Below are positions 38,271-50,800 of a stretch of DNA of 64,000 nt, piece by piece. The notes below the pieces were generated by a model. That model made no database searches. It saw only the letters and a list, made by a program, of their open reading frames with translations, and had not been told where the DNA came from. Position 1 is the stretch's first letter; each line of letters opens with the position of its first letter. A program made the translations under genes and the position numbers. This stretch comes from Cardinalis cardinalis (Eukaryota > Chordata > Aves > Passeriformes > Cardinalidae): positions 1,302,001-1,366,000 of the forward strand of contig JACDOX010000031.1 in NCBI GenBank assembly GCA_014549065.1. Direction: 5' to 3'.

Positions 38271-41200
38271 AATGTCTCCCCTTTCCCTCAATGGTGTTTT
38301 CCATCAGGAAGACTAAGCCTGGGGTGGGTATTTTCCATCTGTATTCCAGCAAAAGGCAAAAGCATGAGTGACTTCTCCAGGCNTTCAGCCCCCATTGCTC
38401 ACAGCACTCTACTTCCAGCCCTTCCCAGCACAGCTCAAGGTTGTGAAAGCATAATGGATCCCAAAATATTTCTTGCTGCAAAGTATTCGTTGTGGTAAAT
38501 GTCGACTATAGCAATAAGGCACCAAAGGCTGTGCATTAGCAAGCTATTAGTGCATGCTGAGAGTGCTCTGGTTGCCTTCTAATGCACACTGCAATGGCCA
38601 TTATGGAGTATGACTCATTATTTTTACATTTATTTCACATTTTTAAAAATCGTTTTCAAAACACTTTTGCACAATTTCAGGAGATGTGTTTTTTCACAAG
38701 GAAAAAATGGTCCTTATGAACACAATGTGAAGAGAAAATGGTAGGAAGAGATAGTCTTTACTGCTTCTGAGTAAACCTGAAAGTGACTGCTTCTTTCTTA
38801 CCCCATTNCCATTTAGTGTGGTTTTTTGACTAGCATAGAGATCGATCTCTCTCCTCACAGAGTCATCCTTCTGCCTTTTCAGGTTCTGTTTATTACTTTG
38901 AAGCCATTTTATTTTATTAAAAATAGCACTTTAGCAGGCATGTGACATTAGGTTCCTATGCTTCACATGTTTCCTATGTTTTTGGAGGAAAATCCAAAAT
39001 GTCTGTAAAAGTAATATGCTGATCCTGGAAAGCATTGTATGTCTTCAGAGGTGGAAGACATCANATGTTCTTTCCTTGAGCCTCTAATTTCTGCTTCTGT
39101 CTCATAATTGTCTTTATCTCCCATCCCCATAAAAAGCTGAAATTTTTGTTTATCTGCCTTCTGCTTTTTGGGCATTGAATTAAACTGGGTGACAGCCATG
39201 CAGGAAAGGTGGTGTAGGTGCAGGCAGCTTGCAATTACGACTGTTAAGCCTCCTAAGAAAAATAAGGTTATGACCAATTAGGTTAGGATTAATTCTGCCT
39301 ACTTCTAAACACCTGAGTTGTTTAAATTATGACTGTAATTGCTCTAGGCTGCCTTGGTAGTAAAGTGAAGGTTAGATGCCTTCCAAATATGCTTCATCCA
39401 ACCTAAGGGCTAAACCATCTTCTTTTACTGACAAGACTTTACATGACAGTATTTCTAATTTTATCAGCTATNTGATATGAGTAATCTGACTTGGGATGAA
39501 TCTGGGCCCTTTTTTTCCCAAGCTCTGCTACACTATTTAATGGTTTGGTGTCTACAGTGTGAATATATATTCTTAAAACATCAGCTGTCTTCATAANGCT
39601 GGAATGTCAAAATAATGGTGTATTTTACTGTTGATATCTGAATAAGATTCTATGGGGCCCTTTGTGAAAATGCCCTGGAGAAAGNATGTTTAAAGAATAG
39701 ATTGGAAGAAATATAGAAACTTACAAGGTATTTGGCAGGGGAGCATGTAAAGATCACAATTCTTTGCAAAACAATTGTGCATGAGAGTGGGAGAAGGTAG
39801 TACTGAAGTGCTGAAGCCAATTTTTGAAATATAAGATAGTTTAAATATATATGGAATCAGACACTCTGCTACTGAACAAAACTGACACTGAAGGAATATT
39901 CAATGTTATGTTACAGCCTCTGAAAACATAGCAAATGTCAGAAATTCCTCTTTTAAAGAGCCCTCACTCTTGTTCAGTAACTTCAACTGTCAGAGAGTGG
40001 AGCTGTATCAAAAAGGGTTTCACAGAATCAAAAGGTTTGTTTCTTAGCAACTCTGTCAACAAATTTAAATTGCTGCATATCATGGCTGTTCCATAATAAT
40101 TTGCATGCAAGATTTGTAAACACAGGTTTTTATTGTGCATCTTGTTGTCGTGGCTGGTAGGGAGGCAAAAGGGGACAAATTCTCCAAAGCAGAGACAATG
40201 CTGGTACCAAATCAGAACATGCAAGACTAAATAAAAGGTTCTGTATATCTTGCTTGACCAGAATATTTTCTAGTTCATTTTGCTCAGGAAGTACAAACTG
40301 CAGAGGCAGCCAACCAAGAGTTGTAGGTGTAGTACTGCAGCAGTCAAAATGTCCAAAGACTAAATAGTCTTTTTGTGATAAAAGATACTGAGGATGACAT
40401 TTCTGTCCTTGTTTACAGAGTAATCCAGAGGCCCAGCACCACTGTAAACAGACATGTGTACCACCTAGCTTTAACTAAATTTGTATAATGCTTTGTTATA
40501 CCAATAATGTCAGAGCCCAGGTGATCTGTGACTTGATTGCTGGGCATTTACCTGGGATCAGGTTGGAGGAAGGCTTTTGCAGCCTGAGCTCCAGGCTGTG
40601 CTAGCTCACCTGCTGTTCTAGGGGCTTCAAAGCTTTCCAGATATGAATCAATGAACAGCAGTCATGCCTACCTCTGGAATGAGAGGCTGACGTACCTTTG
40701 ACCCTGTTTGTTTTCTGCTAATGTCACCAAAGATTGTGGTTGGGGAGTGATGAATATAGTCCATTTTAATTTTTATGCTATTTCAATTTTATTTATTATT
40801 TGCTGAGTGCCTATAATGTGCATGCTACTAGAGAACACACTTTATTTAATGTAATGCATTTCAGATCCACTTTATAACAGGCTAAACATGTATAATATAT
40901 GTAAGCCTGTAAGTCTATATATGCTCAGTACGATGTAAGAGACTAGGAGAGTACTCACACTCTATATGTTTATGTTTTCAAACTTAATGAATTCATGTTA
41001 TTCCACACATCTAATGGCTCATATACAAAATCTCAGCTCATTTCACATAATATCTCTGTTATAAACATAGTGTTATTTATTTGTACTACAGTAATTCCAG
41101 AGGCTCCAGCTTAAAAAAAAAAAAAGCACTATGAAAAATTGGATCAAGAGACAGCCCTAAAGAATTTTCAGTTTATGAAAATAAGAGACAGGGACCATAG

Positions 41201-43100
41201 GCACAAACTGTCAGGGTGACATACCCNAGTTCATTGTTCAGGCATATGGTGGAGACCAGATAGGGTGTGGATTCCTCATCTCTGACCAGTGGGCTAGGAA
41301 GCCCAACAGAGTCACTTTGAGTGGCCTATCTCCCTAATTCACATAGCTGTGTTCTGAGCTGAGCCTCCATTTTACTGTAGACCCTAAAATTCTCCGTGCT
41401 GCACCTTTGTATGTCCGAAACATCTATTACATGACAAGAATGCTGGATGGTGGGTTAGGACATGCCTACCTCCCAAATGATTGACAGGGAGACGTGTGTT
41501 TTGGGTACCTCTCAGTGGTATTTGCAGCTCCTGGATGTAGGAGTAAAGAGTGTGAGGACCCGATGGTTTCCAGGACAATCTATGAAACNTTGTCCAGCCC
41601 ATATATTAGATTGTGCTTTCTCTATATTTGTTTCTGTCTGTGATACAGCTTTACTCCTTTCTTGATCTCCCTTGCCCCTTGTTTAAGATCCCTGAACTCA
41701 CTGCTTGTGAAATAGATAACTCAGGGTAGCATCAAAATAGGCCAAATCCCAAAGCTAAACAGAACCCAGACCTGTTTCATGAAATAAACCTTAGTGAGGA
41801 AAGTCTGAAATTCTCAACAAGCCTCAAAATCAGATATACATCAATCTGCAAATTTATATTCTCCATGGGTGTCACAGCTAAGAACCAAGAGATATGATAG
41901 TCCAGCAAGAGATGGTTGTGCCTGTNTTTTAGCCTGGCCTTAGGTGACTTCACCTGATAGGAAAACTTTTCCACTGAACCTTTTTAAAGGAGAAGAAGAA
42001 ATATGGCAATGTCCAGTGCATACTATTGATCAGGTGAGAGATTACTAGAAAATCTGAAAATAGAGCTGTACAAGAGATGACATAATCCATTTTTCTGGTT
42101 ANTGAAGAATGCAATTAAAGTCTTAGTTCTACTAACCAGAATTTAAAAAAGAGCAATTTTAATTCAAACACAACAGTCAAAACAAAAAGATGGTCCTTCC
42201 AAGCAGTTGCTAGTTAGAGATGATGGCAGAAGGTTAATATTTAATAGAGCTGGGCAGTACCACAATTCAGTGCAGTTGTTTTTCAACACTAGCATCTAAC
42301 TTTGGCTCAGGTCACAAATGAAAAGACTTCTGCTGCATTCCTGTCTAATTCCCAGGAGCACCTATACAGTTTGGAACAGCAAACAGTCCCTTCTCAGAGT
42401 ATGACTAAGTCAAGATTCCAGCCCTGCCAGGGACTGACTCACTGAGAAGGAAAAAAAACTGTCAAACTCAGCATTTGCTAGGATCAATCTGGAAATGACA
42501 AGAAAAGCTGGGCTTAAATGAAGGATGTATGCACGACTCTACCAGAAATTTTTCACAATACAGTCTTATTTTGAGTCCTTGTAGAAAGTGTTATAAGTGT
42601 TAAATTCTTATCTTCAGGAGGACTCAAGCAACTGCAGTTTTTTCAAATCCTAAACGAAGTTGACAGTTGAGTGCCCAGTCACAGATGTGATGACTGTTCA
42701 GAATGAAAGTATATCAGATGTAATGAATTTCATGCCACTTACTGTCCTTGTGGTAATCTACTGAAAATGGCTTAACTTTATTCTTTGTTTTATGGCTTAA
42801 CAGCCTAGAAAACAACAAAGCAACTGTTATTGTTGATTGCTATCTAATTATTATGTGGGGAATTTGTTAAGATGTACTTCAGGGAATGGCTATGACCTAA
42901 TTCCCATGACAACTGCATGACTGAAAACCAAGAAAGAAATAGATGCCACAGTGAGAGGACAAACATGCTATGTGCTGCAGCTCTGGGTGTACACACAAGA
43001 CTGTCTCTGCTGCTTCTCAGAAGCACCTCCAGAATTCCAGGAAGGAATGGGTGTCATATCAACATAGACGTGTCTTGTTCCACCAGAGTAGCAATTTTGA

Positions 43101-43142
43101 TTGATTTTCTGATGATGCTTATTGATTTTCTGATGATGCCTG
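43101..43142. repeat. 21-bp tandem duplication
   Basis: ttgattttctgatgatgctt plus one base is repeated immediately with differences only at the last two bases of the unit. Seven codons long, but there is no evidence that it is translated. Confidence 0.9.
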
Positions 43143-44536
43143 TGAACCTCAATGTTACAAGAGAGGAACACAAACAATTGCCCATCTTCTGGGTATGATG
43201 AATAACAGAGCACCATAACTATGGGAGGATGCTATCAAAGGCTCTTCTTGAGAAGGAGNTGAACTCTGGCTATTACAGGGCTGACATTAACAGATGCTTA
43301 AAAAAAAATCTTCCAATTAGCATTTGATAAATTACTTGTTTCTAGAATCAGTTATTCTCTTTAATACTACTACTTTCTGTTTTGACAAATTCTGTCTTCT
43401 GCTGCGTTCAAATTTTGATGTAAGCCTAACAGCTGTAAAAGGCTGACATATTTCAAAACGTTTATTGACTTTGTTGTCTGTCCTCAGACTGGACCCCGCC
43501 AGGGTGTGGAAGTGTCATATCCACAAAGCTCCAAGCTGCACTCCTATCTTCAGAAGCACACTGTATTTCCCTAAAACTGATCTTTACAGCACTGTTAGTT
43601 CATAATCTGTGTCACTCTTCATTCTTTTCATAAATGTGTGGATTCATATGCAAGAAATGGTCATTATGATTATCCCATTGAATCTTGTGTCTAGCATGCA
43701 CAATAAGTTTCTTTTAAAATATTCCANTTTGCAATAGAGAAAAATCTCAGGGGAAAAGAAAAATAAAAGAAATATTAATTAAAAATTGCTAGCAATTACA
43801 AAAAAACCTGCTACTACCCGCCTCCAGAATTGCTGCAGTGGTTAGTTTGGTCAGTATTAAAGATCTTTGCAGTCTATATAAGATGCTTTTTCTCTATGTA
43901 TTTTTATTCCTTGGTTAAAAGTCAGAAGAACCTTCATTATCAAAGTTCTGCTTTCCATAAAGGCTCTTATTGGCTGAGATCATGGTTGATCAGGCATTTT
44001 TAGAAATAGCTTTAGCTCCATAATTCTTTCATTGTAGCAGGTTCTTCACAGAATTCTTGATTTTCTTTTCTAAACCTTCTTAATTTTTCTAAAATCCCTT
44101 TTGATATATTCATACAGCATTTCAATAGCAATAANGATGCTTTCAAGTGTGCAAGCAAAAGTGGTTTAATCTCTCCAACTGCTACTTGAGATAGATCTCT
44201 TTATACAAACAACAACAGTTGCCCTTTCGGTGAACAGCAGCACTGAACACTGATTCCCTTTCTTTGATATCTCACCCTTCTTCCAGAGTTACAGCTTCAA
44301 AGGATTTTCCTGTCTTATGATATGACCNGCAGTCTACATTTTAAAGCACAATATATGCAGCTGTATCTGTAATACTTATTCCTGTTTGCATGAGTCCTTA
44401 TTACTTGTAGTTCCACAGCTCTTTGGATATCTTTGGAACAGCTGCTTCTGCACCCAGCGCGTGTTGTGTGTGCTTGTGATAGCATGTGCCCGCGCAATCT
44501 GCTCACTGACTCTCCTCTGAGTTCCTTACAAACTGC

Positions 44537-44596
44537 AAAACACTGTGTTCAGGTAGACATTGCCTCAAAACANTNTGCTCAGGTATACATTGCCTC
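44537..44596. repeat. 30-bp tandem duplication
   Basis: Two 30-bp units (44537-44566 and 44567-44596), each running from aaaacactgtgttcagg to acattgcctc, differ at about two called bases. The second unit also holds two Ns, which suggests that reads from the two copies were mixed in the consensus. Confidence 0.88.
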
Positions 44597-45775
44597 ATTT
44601 ACTTCAGGAATTTGCTCCTTTTTTGCATCATCCTCCTTTTTAAAAACTTCTTTTGTGTGGTTGAAGAAACCTTTGCAGCCCCACTTCTAAGGAAGACTTT
44701 GATCAACAGAAAGAGGATGACTTCCCTTGTCACAGGCAGCACATAAGTCACCTATTCCTCCCAAAAATGCAGTGTGTATATGCCAGAATAAATTCATAAC
44801 TCTCTTTGTTTGTACCCTGTGAATCAAGACTTAGTTTGATGAACATACAATTTTTCCAACCAGGACAAATATTTTCTTCAATTTCAAAGTGGGGCCTGTT
44901 TAGCCTTTGGTCTGGCATGGGTTTCCACATAATTCTTTGTCAAAACTCAGAAATTATTATTTTTCTTTTATTTTAAACTAGACTTTTTTCCATTTGAAAT
45001 GCATTTTTTGTTTTATCCTGAGAAATAACAGCAAATTAGACAGCTTGTTTTGTTTTGTTTCTTTTTTTTTTTTTTGTGGGCGACAACAATGCTAAGAATA
45101 CCTTCGGGTCTGGAAACAGGACTATAAATCATAATGCTTCTCTTTCTGGTTTATTTTAGCTGCAACATCCCTGTCTTTCTGGAGTTATTGTCTGTCTTAT
45201 TCAAGTGAAGACCAGATGTGTGGGTCCTGATGTCTCTTACACTTGAATCATCTCTATTTGCATTTGCAAGTGTCACAGAAACATCTCCNGTTTGAAGGCT
45301 TCTCATTTCAAGCTTTCTTGATTTCCACACTCAAGACAGAGGAATGCTGTACCATCTGCAAGCCTTGGGCACTTTGCCAGTAAAACTGCTGTCTGAAATA
45401 ATTTCCAGCTTCACATTGAATTTTTCATGGAAATACAAGCTCTGCTTAGGTGCCTCCTGATATGTAGTATTAAAAGACTATAATCAAATGCTGGAATTTA
45501 AGCCATGCACATGAAGCTGTTGTTCTGAACATGGAGCTTATTTTGCTAGTCATCACACATGAGATGCTTGAGAGTATTGCTGATTTACGACATTGTTTTG
45601 GTTTGGCATAGCCTGGTTTAGATAGCAGAGGGGGCACAGAGGTAACTTCTGTGAGAAGCTGCTGGAAGCTTCCACCAAACCCAGCAGAGCCAATGGCTGA
45701 TGCCTCTGAAGATGGGACAGGCTGCTGGCCAAAGCTGGGCCGGTTGGAGANGTTGGTAATGCCTCTGATAACAGA

Positions 45776-45782
45776 TTTAAGA
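45776..45782 (+). promoter_or_regulatory. TATA-like box of the LTR
   Basis: tttaaga, preceded by 'gcctctgataaca', sits about 180 bp into the LTR where a U3 core promoter is expected. Degenerate, so activity is doubtful. Confidence 0.45.
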
Positions 45783-46143
45783 AGAAAATCAAAACAAAGT
45801 GCACACAGTTTTTCCTAGCCAAAGAAAAGGAGGAGGTGAGAACATATGAGGGAAAACAACATGGAGACACCAAGGTCAGTGCAGAAGNAGGGGAAGGAGG
45901 TGCCCNAGGCANTGGAGCTGAGATTCCTCTGCAGGCTGNGNTGAGACCAGGGTGAAGCAGCTGTGCCCCTACAGCACACGGGGGTCCAGGNGGACGCAGA
46001 GANCCACCCACAGCTTGTGGGGGAGGTGCCCATGCTGGAGNGGGTGGAGGCCTGGAGGAGGCTGTGATCCTGTGGGAGATCTGGCGGAGAGAGGGGNCCC
46101 TGCTTCCAGGCCGGTGCAGCCTGTCCTTGGAGGACTGCACCCT

Positions 46144-46291
46144 GTGGAAGAGTGACCCACGCCACAGCAGTTTTGGGAGGGCTGCCTGCCCATGGAAAGG
46201 ACTCATGTTGCAGCAGTTTTGGGCAGACTGCTGCTCGTGAGAGTGGACCTACACCAGAGAAGTTCACAGGGAACTCTCTCCCTTGGGAAGG
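46144..46291 (+). repeat. Three diverged 45-50 bp sub-repeats inside the LTR
   Basis: Units begin near 46144, 46195 and 46242. Each has a gac-c-a start, a central cagcagtttt-type or gagaagttc word, an act-gc or aact-c word, and an end near ccatgg, tcgtga or ttggga. Such internal minisatellite units are a recognisable trait of this LTR family as I remember it. Confidence 0.65.
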
Positions 46292-46493
46292 GACCCCACA
46301 GTCTCANAGTGGAAGGACCCCTCTCCCAGAGCAGCAGAAGATGATGATGATGAGCAGCTTCGGTGATGAGCTGACCAAAATCACAAGCTCTCTCTCCCTG
46401 TGCTGTCAGTGGGGAGGAGAGAGGGGTCCCGGATAAAAAGATGTTTTTAAGGGCTTATTTTACTTCTCATTATCCTCCTCTGAATCTGTTAGT

Positions 46494-46499
46494 AATAAA
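46494..46499 (+). terminator. Poly(A) signal of the LTR
   Basis: AATAAA followed after about 35-60 bases by a G/T-rich stretch (gaagtgttttctcctgg), the arrangement expected at the R/U5 boundary of a retroviral LTR. Confidence 0.6.
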
Positions 46500-46674
46500 T
46501 TCACCTAGTACCTATAAGTTGAGCCTATTCTGCCCTTGAAGTGTTTTCTCCTGGTCCTTATCTCAACTCATTAGGTGTTTGTTAATTTTTTTTTCTTTGC
46601 CCAGCTGTGGCAGGGGAGGGTGAGCNGGTGACTCTCATGGGTGCCTGGCTTTGTGCCNGTGCCAAACCACAAAG

Positions 46675-47747
46675 TGTCATCCATTTCTACTGGGTACCTG
46701 GAGTGAGGCTTATCTGTGTGATGGACCATGAGGGCATCGAACTCCCACTTGATTTGGGCTGTCAGTGGACTGAGCCCTTAACTGACTTTTCTGACACTTT
46801 TTTGCAATTTCCTCTAACACAATGGTGTTACAGGAATTTAAATACTGACTACTAAATGTTTCTCTCATTATTTTTACTTCAGACCATAAACACCCACTTA
46901 TCTTGACAAATAATGTTAGATATTTTGCTGAAATAAAGTTTTNATCAAGTAACAAGCATGTGGGGCAAATACTTAAATCTTTACCCCGGACTCTGTCTTC
47001 CCTCCTCACTAGGTTGCTGATCAGATTCAGGAGCCAATGTGACTGAAATTCACTACCCTGACTGTAATAATAATCTCTCAAGGACCAAGAACAGAGCAAG
47101 ATCACAATAATCATAATAAATGAATATGTGGGAATAAGTGCTCTTTGCTTTTATTTCTGTTACAGTGACCTATGAACTTTCTGCTGCTTCTGTCATTGCC
47201 ATCAACCTAGCAATATGCTTCCAGATCTCTACCAGCAGGATGTTTCACACTGCAGAGCACTTCCAATTTTCAAACACAGTAAATCCACTCATTATTACTA
47301 AATAAATCAGCAAATTAAATAAATCAGATGAAGTACTAAGACAGATTCTCCTATGGCTATCTGCTTTGTTGAAGCTGACATAAACTTGTATTGACTTTAT
47401 TATGAATCCACCTCCAGCCACAAATTTGTATGCAAACTGTCATGGGAACTCTGGNATTAACCACATTTTCCTGCACTTCATACAGTTATGGTCTACAGCT
47501 GGTACAATACTTGCAGGAAAATATTATATGGAAGTATCNGCCACCCAGATGCTTCAGGGCCTGAGCTGCAAACCTCTGTCCCTTCCAAGCAGCCCTAAAC
47601 CAGCCTCTGTTTGCCAAAACTCAGTTGTAAATGTGAGGTATACTAAGGAAACAGCAATGAAACGGGCAACCTGGCCAATAGTTTCATGAATCTATCTCAC
47701 CCATGCAGCTCATCACAGGTTAGTACTGGGTGCTCCTTGAATCATGT
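46675..47747. other. Unique DNA between the LTR and a CR1 tail
   Basis: About 1.1 kb of AT-rich sequence with no recognised family and no conserved frame. Confidence 0.6.
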
Positions 47748-47855
47748 GTCATTTACCCGGTCTTGTGGAAAGTGCCTCTGCCCATGGCAGGGGTGGTGGA
47801 ATAGATGATCTTTAAGGTCCCTTCCAACCAAAAAAATTCTTTGTCTCTAGGACTG
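47748..47855 (+). mobile_element. CR1 LINE 3' tail, sense, short
   Basis: Only the extreme 3' UTR is kept: 'ttgtggaaagtgcctctgcc', 'catggcaggggtggtgga', 'tagatgatctttaaggtcc', 'cttccaacc', and a decayed tail (attctttgtctctagg). These words are diagnostic of CR1. The insertion is about 110 bp and entirely non-coding. Confidence 0.9.
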
Positions 47856-50800
47856 TAGGGAAATGTGTTTTAAGAGTCCCTTTGCCCTGCATGGTGGAGC
47901 TTATCTGCTGGGACCATTTTAGCTCTTGCTGTCTCTACATGGCCTGACGGTGCTTTTGCCTTCTCTTGTGCAGGGAAGGTTTTTCTGCCGCTTGATACAG
48001 GACCTCAGACAAACAAACAAGGGAATTTGTTACAGATATGCAAGGGGAGTCCTACCCAAAGCCATGTTTGCAACATTGGTTCTGAGGATAATTAACAGAT
48101 TGCACTAAAGCACCAACTGGACAGATTTCCCTTATAATTTTTCTGACTTCTGGCTCATATTTTTCACTTTATCCAGCAAGATTACTTNTTACTTTATTTA
48201 GATTTTTTTAAACAGCATCTGCACAATGCTCTGATGAAACCTAAGTAATTATTTTTTCCTTTAATAATTAACAATAATCAACATAAATAGCAATTAATAT
48301 ATGAGAATGAGAAAAATAAGTGTATATCAACCAGATGAAGAATGCCTGATGAATAATCTTTAATCCTACATCACTGATGAAGACAAGTATATCACTGTTG
48401 TGAAGTCTTTTAAGCCTNTCATCTAGTGATAAAACACTGAGAGGTCTGTTTGTTATAAGGAATATCAAACATACATTTCTGATATTATCAGGAACCACTG
48501 GTAATAGCTGTTGTCCACAGCAGATATTGAACACAGGCATTTAATCCCCCTCAAGCCTTTCTTAACAGATGCTGTTAGTGGGGGCTCTCATAGCCCTGCA
48601 GAAATCATAGTTGTTGTAATTGACCCACTCTCTCAGCTACAGCAAAAGGAAAAAATCCTCATATTTACCTTAACTNTTTCTTAAATTTACACACTAAACA
48701 CTGTGAAATATTTTTTTTCCAGACAGAGGGTGTTACCAAAAGGAAAGAAACATGAGAATCTCTAATATTCAAGTGTCCACTGCCCATTTTCTTAATCTTC
48801 CTGAATGAATGTTTGAGCTTATTATACTGAAGCCTGCCAAGTCTTTGGATTTATTGCTCTAAATCAGTGGAGTCATTGTCATTATTAGACCAGTTGCTAG
48901 TCAATACTTAAAAGCATTCATTAGCTGCAAATGACAGAAATGCTCGTACACTATGGATTTTTTTTATTGTTGTCCAGAATGCATGAAGGGAATAATGAGA
49001 GAAGATTAAGTGAGAGGTCAGTAAGGATTTTACTGATAAAGCGAACAATGTGGTAGGAATTCCTAAGTTATGCCAGAGTCTTTTCTCATTTTCCTCATTT
49101 TTTGTATGCATGCAAATTTGAAGACAACAGGNGTATTAGTAGTTTGTGGGTAACTGGTGCATTTGCCCTGGACAAGAGCCTGCATGTTGTAATTTGAAAT
49201 TAATTGATTTCAGTGAAATATGCGAGTAGTAACTGCCTTTCTGCTCTTGGATGGCCTGTTTTATTTGTAGTACAAGATTCATGAGCTACTTCTTGGTTCT
49301 GACATCCTTCAGGCTTGGGCCTTTTCTCAGCTGTGGATATTTGCNCTGATTCAGTATGTTAAGAGCTAAGGTACTGGGCTAGATCTTCCCCTTGTATAGC
49401 CTCTGCCTGGGAACTGGACACCTAAATCCTTTAGGTTCCTTTGGAAACCTCAGCTGCACTTCCTTGCAAAAGGAGACANACTTGTCAAAGGAACTGGAAC
49501 CTAGTAGCTTCTTTTGTTTTCAATGGGAGCTGCAGAGTATTAAGCCTCTACGAAAATCTTTCTGTTCATTTTGCCTTCTAACTGGGAACCAAGTTTTTCA
49601 GAAATGCTGGCCAACAACTACTACATAAAGACAATATCCTAGAATGACAGGTACTTTGACAGTGCACAACAGTGAAACAAAAACTGCTGAATTCATGTTC
49701 TATCTGGAGGTAACTGCATTCAAAGTGCTCTTCACCAGTTAAAGAGAGATGTTCCATTTTTCCACTTANCAGACTGACTGCTCTTCTTTCTGCTTCAGAC
49801 TTAATTCAAAAAAATGAAAGGTTCAGAAGAACACTAATTCCAATACAACATTAATGTGATGACACAATAACCAAAATATTTATAGTCTGGAACATCATTT
49901 CTTTTTAAGCAGTCTGACTCTCCTAGAGAAGAGCCTACTTAAGCTGGATCTTCAAAGGCAAATTTATTGCCACCAAAATAACAATAGATATTAAAAACAA
50001 AACAAAATAAACCCCAAAAACAACAACCTAAAGGAATCTAAGCTTATTAGTGAAACATTAAGTTTAAAAGATCTATGCAATTTCCAGAGGTCTTATAATT
50101 AACAAGGGAAACGTTTGGAATGCATTGTATTTTCTGATTTTTAAANCTGTCATAATTCTATTAACAACTTTAAAAGGAAAATCATTAGAGAAAATATTGT
50201 CTCCTTGAAGTTTTTCCTCCTTAATTAGCCTGGCTTTAGCTCCTCTTTTGATAAAAGACTTTTGCTTGCTATTTGATGACTGACAAATAAGAACATTGTT
50301 CTGAAAATGTCTTCTTTTGCATATAGTCAACCATAAGTACCTGGGCTGTAGAATTTTTTCCCTATAACTTGGACACCAATCCATTAAGNGTCTCCTTATG
50401 TGAGCAGTTTTAACTTATGCAGACAATGCTATTGACTTCAAGAGGTATGGGTCAGCAGAGCAATCCTTAAAAATAGCTGGGTTAAAAAATATTAATTTTA
50501 AAGTATGGTCAGCTTTGGATAAATTATTCTAACTGCATAAAGTAAAAGAAAATTTATAAGGGAAAATGCCTACAACTCTTATTCAGCAAAAGCTCCTGTT
50601 TAAATAATTAAAGCAGATTGTGCCCAATGTATAAATTTCTCTACAAGACCCTTTTTTTCCATGGAGAGTTGAAGTTTTGTTGAATCTCCTATTTCTAACT
50701 CTGAAGTCAATTTGTAGGAGGTGGTGTGTAAAAGCACTTTAGTAGGGAAAAGCAGCAATCTCAATGCATCAAAGTTAGGTGGTAGCGGGGTTATCGCTCC

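Larger units (their letters stand above)
38271..45593. other. Unique AT-rich DNA, no gene seen
   Basis: About 7.3 kb without a gene or recognised transposon. Frames up to 139 codons overlap the preceding CR1 tail on the wrong strand and are artefacts. Two tandem duplications lie at 43101 and 44537, an A-run at about 41112-41124, and a T-run at 45062-45075 preceded by gttttgttttg. Confidence 0.6.
45594..46674 (+). mobile_element. Solo retroviral LTR, passerine-type endogenous retrovirus
   Basis: The 5' end TGTTTTGGTTTGGC and the 3' end GCCAAACCACAAAG are imperfect inverted repeats, as in LTRs that start with TG and end near CA. Inside, in the right order, are a U3 with the phrase 'agagccaatggctgatgcc', a TATA-like tttaaga at 45776, an AATAAA poly(A) signal at 46494-46499 with a GT-rich stretch behind it, and a pyrimidine-rich U5. 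Three diverged sub-repeats of about 45-50 bp lie at 46144-46291. No gag, pol or env sequence adjoins either end, so it is a solo LTR left by recombination. The flanks 'gacat' and 'gtcat' could be a mutated 5-bp target duplication. Large frames on the minus strand (up to 217 codons) are non-coding shadows. I recall this repeat from songbird genomes but cannot confirm its database name. Confidence 0.8.

Noticed and set aside
40015..40045. CR1 tail (tcacagaatcaaaagg)
   Set aside because: Only about 12 bases match and none of the adjacent CR1 3' UTR words is present.
40790..40860. MIR-like word (gagtgcctataatgtgc)
   Set aside because: A single short match to the MIR 'gagcacctactatgtgcc' motif without the rest of the core; too weak to call.
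45553..46267. Long minus-strand frames (217 and 150 codons)
   Set aside because: They lie antisense to the LTR, contain many Ns, are proline/serine-rich from the G+C-rich repeat units and resemble no protein family.
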